Assembly: GCA_016707005.1 (NCBI GenBank)
Contig: JADJIQ010000005.1
Location: 124,001-188,000 of the forward strand
Source of the DNA: Ignavibacteria bacterium
Lineage (GTDB): Bacteria; Bacteroidota; Ignavibacteria; Kapaibacteriales; Kapaibacteriaceae
DNA: 64,000 nucleotides
Direction of reading: 5' to 3'
Shown: positions 60,979-64,000 of the stretch, in pieces
Layout: the number at the start of each line of letters is the position of its first letter
Position numbering within the stretch: position 1 is the stretch's first letter
The notes under the pieces: model-generated
What the model saw: the letters and a program-made list of their open reading frames with translations, nothing else
Told to the model about the DNA's origin: nothing
Databases searched by the model: none
Translations under genes and position numbers: made by a program

Positions 60979-60979
60979 T

Positions 60980-62272
60980 TCAGAGTTCTCTATGTGAGCG
61001 CCCGATCTTCCCTGCCATGCTCTCGTCAACCCGTGCCTCGGCAGCGAACTCAGGCCAGCGTTGGACGGCGGTGGTCACATCGTCGACGATCTCTTTCCAA
61101 CGTCCGCGCTTTAGGAGTGCAGGTCGTGCGCAGTCTTGAAGGTCTTGGAGCACGAAGCCGTCGCGCTTGCCGTTCATCGACATTTGATGCGTGGACGTCC
61201 ACGCGCCCGAGGGGTTATAGCTGTACGTAACATCGAATGCCGGAGCGAGCGACCACTCCCCGCGTTTGTTCATGAGGAAAGCGATGTTCTTGACGTGATC
61301 ATCTTGATTCCGTGCAATGATGTTGAAGACCATGCGACGGTAGAACTGCTCGAGCTCTGCCGCCGACAAACCGATCTGTCGCATCACCATCATGGCCTGC
61401 TCATAAGAATAGACGCCGGGAACGTTGAAGTCGTAGTGTGCGAGAGCGCAGAGCGACTGCATGTGGATCTTCTCGCCGTGAGGACCGCGATCGAATCGAC
61501 GCGTCATGAAGTGACGTCGACCATGCTCTTCAAGGAGTCGACATTCCGACATCTCGATCCCTGCCGCCTTTGCCATCATTGAATAGGCATACTCGACAGC
61601 CCCAAAGCCCCTTGGATCATCGAGCTCCTTATCGCGATTGCCCGACACGCCATCGAACTTCAGCAGCCAGTACTCATAACCGTCACCCGCATTGACTTGA
61701 CCGGAGCGCACATCATTCGTCGACCGGTTCCATGCGATCAATGCCTTCGCACGCGCTCCTCCGGCCGATGTTCCCACAAGCAAGATGTCGCGCATGGTTG
61801 CAGATGCCTCATCAACGCGTATCGATCCATGAAGAGCAGAGCGATGCAGAAGTACGTCGCTTGCGAGTTGCACCAGGGCATCGATCGCGAGCGGCGTTGA
61901 GGTGCGTTGCCTGGGACCTTGTGCAGGTGCGAACTCCAGCGCCCCCATCCCACGATTGCCCGTATAACACAGTCGTTCAAGGGTACTGAACTCTGCCGGT
62001 GTGCGACCTTGTGTTGCAAGCCAGGCATTGATAAGGGCATTGCCAAAGGTGTCAGGGAGCGAGTCAGCAAGGAGTCCCGGAAGTCCATGAAACGTACGCT
62101 GCGCAAGTGCCGGAAAGGTATAGACCCGCTCGTGTAAGGGCATTGTGATCGGCGACACTTCAATGCCACTGCGCACGAAGTCCGATTCGTATTGGAACCG
62201 CGCAACGGTATCATCATCGTCCATTGTGACAGCGCCGATCGTCCGTCCCCACAGTCGCACCTCGGCGATCAC
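60980..62272 (-). CDS. hipA: HipA-type serine/threonine kinase toxin
   Basis: The 430-residue protein has the HipA domains in order. An N-terminal subdomain (VRLWGRTIGAVTMDDD, ending FHGLPGLLADSLPDTFG) is followed by a glycine-rich loop (GTSAGGARAKALIAWN), the EYWLLKFDG strand, and the catalytic block NIIARNQDDHVKNIAFLM. The metal-binding SLAPAFDVTYS and the basic end follow. HipA kinases phosphorylate glutamyl-tRNA synthetase or other targets and are neutralised by HipB. The start overlaps the stop of the HTH gene by four bases (ATGA). All kinase residues I can check are present, so it is probably active. The stop is followed by heptamer repeats. Confidence 0.9.
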   Translation of the reverse strand: MIAEVRLWGRTIGAVTMDDDDTVARFQYESDFVRSGIEVSPITMPLHERVYTFPALAQRTFHGLPGLLADSLPDTFGNALINAWLATQGRTPAEFSTLERLCYTGNRGMGALEFAPAQGPRQRTSTPLAIDALVQLASDVLLHRSALHGSIRVDEASATMRDILLVGTSAGGARAKALIAWNRSTNDVRSGQVNAGDGYEYWLLKFDGVSGNRDKELDDPRGFGAVEYAYSMMAKAAGIEMSECRLLEEHGRRHFMTRRFDRGPHGEKIHMQSLCALAHYDFNVPGVYSYEQAMMVMRQIGLSAAELEQFYRRMVFNIIARNQDDHVKNIAFLMNKRGEWSLAPAFDVTYSYNPSGAWTSTHQMSMNGKRDGFVLQDLQDCARPALLKRGRWKEIVDDVTTAVQRWPEFAAEARVDESMAGKIGRSHREL

Positions 62273-62622
62273 GACTCATCTCCCCACGTCCACGGTTTCT
62301 GCTGCTGATCGGATTCACGCGACGTTGTCGCACGCTGTCGACGTTTCCCCTTGTGCTTCAACAATTCCATCGGACTCGGCTTCTCATCGGGCAGGATCAG
62401 ATCAAGCGCGTCCAGAACCTGCATCGCACGGCAGATGCGAAGAAACCCCGTGAGCTGCATGCCGACCTCTCCCGATTCAAATCGCTCAACCGTGCGCTTC
62501 GACACCCCGGCCCGTTCTGCGAGAGCCGCCTGCGTCAGGTTCCGAGCAAGCCGCTCGCGCTCCAGTCGTGCACCCAGCTCCCGAAGCACCGCCTCATCTG
62601 TCATGGTCGATTCGATCTTCAT
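62269..62622 (-). CDS. hipB: HipB-type XRE antitoxin/repressor
   Basis: The ATG at 62622 begins MKIESTMTDEAVLREL; an internal ATG at 62604 is also possible. Residues about 15-70 form an XRE helix-turn-helix (RLARNLTQAALAERAGVSKRTVERFESG). The C-terminal tail is basic and then Trp-containing (KPWTWGDES). It should bind HipA and repress the operon by binding dyads such as TCGCCA-AATA-TGGCGA at 62625-62640, just in front of the gene. Coupled translation with hipA by an ATGA overlap is typical for toxin-antitoxin pairs. The gene sits in a gap with four TGGCGA half-sites. Confidence 0.88.
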   Translation of the reverse strand: MKIESTMTDEAVLRELGARLERERLARNLTQAALAERAGVSKRTVERFESGEVGMQLTGFLRICRAMQVLDALDLILPDEKPSPMELLKHKGKRRQRATTSRESDQQQKPWTWGDES

Positions 62623-62624
62623 AG

Positions 62625-62750
62625 TCGCCAAATATGGCGAATAACGATCATAATGACAAAGCATTTCGTCAGATATGGCGAGATAGCGATTAATCGTCTT
62701 TATTGGCGATTTATGACGCCTATTCGAATGCTATTCGTCTATTATGGCGA
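62625..62750 (-). promoter_or_regulatory. hipBA operator region with TGGCGA half-sites
   Basis: A perfect dyad TCGCCA-AATA-TGGCGA occupies 62625-62640. Further TGGCGA half-sites lie at 62676-62681, 62704-62709 and 62745-62750, mostly preceded by TA or TT. Clustered dyads upstream of hipB are the normal arrangement for cooperative autorepression. The promoter boxes themselves are not clear. Confidence 0.7.
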
Positions 62751-62770
62751 TTTGCCTTACTTCCCATGAA

Positions 62771-62812
62771 TTCGCTATTCGCTATTCGCTATTCGCTATT
62801 CGCTATTCGCTA
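62771..62812 (-). repeat. Six heptamers TTCGCTA containing the RhuM stop codon
   Basis: Six exact units. The CTA at 62796-62798, inside the array, is the TAG stop of the RhuM-family gene, whose last residues IANSE are encoded by the repeat. Confidence 0.93.
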
Positions 62813-63854
62813 TTCCCAACAGTCTATCAAAATCCGACTCAAACAACCGGTCCTGCACGATGCGATACTTTTCGAATTCGCTTTCTGCATGCGCTTGAGC
62901 GATTTCAGCTGTTACCTTACCAGCATCCTGCAGGATCTCTAAGTCAGTCGCAGCGATGAACCGATTGAGGCGTGTTTCCCAGTCGTTCATGGTCATTGGA
63001 ATCTTCCGTAGCGCCATGCTTTCTGCAAGGTCGAGGTAGGCAGACACTAGGCGTTGGAGTTGCGCCATCTCATCTTCTGTAAGGTAGTTCTTTGCCACGC
63101 CTACGTCGAACTTCTGGATCTTACCGGACGGTGCGTCCTTCCATGTGGTTAGGCCCATGTGCTCTTTTTGTGCGCTTGCACGTGCGACGATCACTTCTGC
63201 CGCTGTATGGCCATGAATGGCCCAGTGCAATTTGTTCTGAACGGTGGCGAAGAAGCGTTTCGTTGATGTGGCAGTAACGTCGTAGTCGATGGAAGTCGAG
63301 TAGATGTCTGTGATCTTCTGGTAGAACTTTCGTTCACTCAGTCGGATCTCCCTGATCCTTTCGAGCTGACGTTCAAAGAACTCATCCGTGAGGGTGCCGC
63401 CTTGTTTTAGGCGTTCGGCATCCATGGTCCAGCCCTGGATCGTGTAATCCTTGACGATCCTATTGGCCCATTTGCGGAATTGGACGGCGCGCTCGTTCTC
63501 GATCTTGAAACCGACCGCGATGATCGCCTGCAGGCTATAGTGCTTCGTCTGGTAATTTTTGCCGTCCGTCGCAGTTATTAAGTACTGCTTAACAACTGAA
63601 ACTTCCTGCAGTTCATTATCGCTGAAAATGCGTTTCAGATGCTGGTTGATCGCCGGGACCGAGACATCGTAGAGCGTAGCCATCATCTTCTGGGTGAGCC
63701 AGATATTCTCATCTTCGTAGCGCATTTCAACGCTGGCTTCAGAGTCGCCTCCAGCCGCCACAAACGTCAGATACTCCGCCGCTGAAGAACGCACGATAGA
63801 AACTTCCGTTTTCCCTCTGGTGCTACCGCTGCGAGATTGTTTGGTCTTACTCAT
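62796..63854 (-). CDS. RhuM-family protein
   Basis: The ATG at 63854 (MSKTKQSRSG) is preferred to an upstream TTG at 63869. The 352-residue product matches the virulence RhuM family (PF13310): EVRYEDE-like entry (VEMRYEDENIWLTQKMMATLY), INQHLKRIFSDNEL, YSLQAIIAVGFKI, the RAVQFRKWANRIVKDY block, and the ERIREIRLSERKFYQKITDIY helix. RhuM proteins occur in defence and toxin-antitoxin islands and resemble Fic/KilA-N neighbours, but their activity is unproven. The C-terminus IANSE is repeat-derived. Its position next to hipBA fits a small accessory or defence island. Confidence 0.88.
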   Translation of the reverse strand: MSKTKQSRSGSTRGKTEVSIVRSSAAEYLTFVAAGGDSEASVEMRYEDENIWLTQKMMATLYDVSVPAINQHLKRIFSDNELQEVSVVKQYLITATDGKNYQTKHYSLQAIIAVGFKIENERAVQFRKWANRIVKDYTIQGWTMDAERLKQGGTLTDEFFERQLERIREIRLSERKFYQKITDIYSTSIDYDVTATSTKRFFATVQNKLHWAIHGHTAAEVIVARASAQKEHMGLTTWKDAPSGKIQKFDVGVAKNYLTEDEMAQLQRLVSAYLDLAESMALRKIPMTMNDWETRLNRFIAATDLEILQDAGKVTAEIAQAHAESEFEKYRIVQDRLFESDFDRLLGIANSE

Positions 63855-63865
63855 GTTTCCGAAAC

Positions 63866-64000
63866 TCAAATGGCCACAAACATCCTACCTCTCAACTTAC
63901 AATGGGTCGCCTTACCTTCCACGCCTGCGCCGCCGTACTTCCCATGACTCCGCGGAGTTTCAGCCTCTTCCACCGCAGCTGCGATCTCCTCAAACCGGAG
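63866..64000 (-). CDS. C-terminal fragment of an unidentified gene (cut by window edge)
   Basis: An open frame runs from the window end to a TGA at 63866-63868, ending KATHCKLRGRMFVAI. It contains an acidic helix, EEIAAAVEEAETPRS. The stop lies 11 bases before the RhuM ATG, which would suit an operon. With only 44 residues visible, it may be a chance frame. Confidence 0.35.
   Translation of the reverse strand, partial: LRFEEIAAAVEEAETPRSHGKYGGAGVEGKATHCKLRGRMFVAI

Noticed and set aside
60120..61139. 339-residue plus-strand frame over the cyclase and octamer array
   Set aside because: It is the antisense of TPR repeats (HCQSAVVVLECRGVVAG pattern) and of the octamers (GLRGYGVT). Its repetitive look comes from the repeats on the coding strand.

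Overview
This is a 64 kb stretch of a chromosome of roughly 52% GC, most likely from a member of the Bacteroidota/Chlorobi (FCB) assemblage, close to Ignavibacteria or Candidatus Kapabacteria. The clade call is inference. It rests on many secreted proteins ending in type IX secretion (T9SS) C-terminal domains, on BNR/Ycf48-like beta-propeller surface proteins, and on abundant TPR signalling proteins. I saw no rRNA, tRNA, CRISPR array or complete insertion sequence.

Layout. 0-6.3 kb: a secreted barrel-like protein, then a copper cassette (HMA/AraC regulator, Cu(I) ATPase CopA, cupredoxin, outer-membrane protein). 6.4-19.3 kb: secreted BNR proteins, an SPFH protein, a 51-residue membrane protein, an HD hydrolase and a DUF2911/TPR gene split by a frameshift. 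19.5-23.7 kb: a pRiA4b-like protein, a TPR-cyclase and a TPR-LuxR regulator. 23.8-30.5 kb: a 2209-residue secreted multidomain protein. 30.6-31.3 kb: a 1-Cys peroxiredoxin. 31.4-36.9 kb: a glycine-rich surface protein followed by a damaged zone of frameshifts, a deletion remnant and a 24-G run. 36.9-41.8 kb: a TPR-SARP-like regulator, a lipoprotein and a subtilase. 41.8-45.6 kb: two more TPR-cyclases. 45.7-54.7 kb: two glycoside-hydrolase-like paralogues around BNR and lipoprotein genes, then a TTG-started helical protein. 54.7-60.8 kb: three TPR-cyclases joined by ATGA stop/start overlaps. 61-64 kb: a HipBA toxin-antitoxin pair with dyad operators and a RhuM-family gene.

The two dominant themes are signalling and repeats. 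There are six intact TPR plus class III adenylyl cyclase genes, one broken copy and a 3' remnant. The intact genes carry 5 to 8 TPR units of about 40 residues and the full set of catalytic residues, which suggests a bank of cAMP-producing sensors with diversified protein-binding ends. Intergenic gaps are filled by mosaics of 7-, 8- and 16-bp tandem repeats with fixed order and orientation: stop codon, heptamers, octamers, then the next ATG. The same heptamers and a 12-bp repeat also occur in frame inside the cyclase catalytic domains, and several C-termini and stop codons are made of repeat sequence.

Two further signals are worth following. The heptamer ARGGGGC occurs about once per kb on both strands, mostly inside genes, at a density resembling DNA-uptake sequences. 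A family of five perfect palindromes shows compensatory arm changes. All counts were made by eye. Several frameshifts, especially at 33.5-36.9 kb, may be assembly errors rather than biology.
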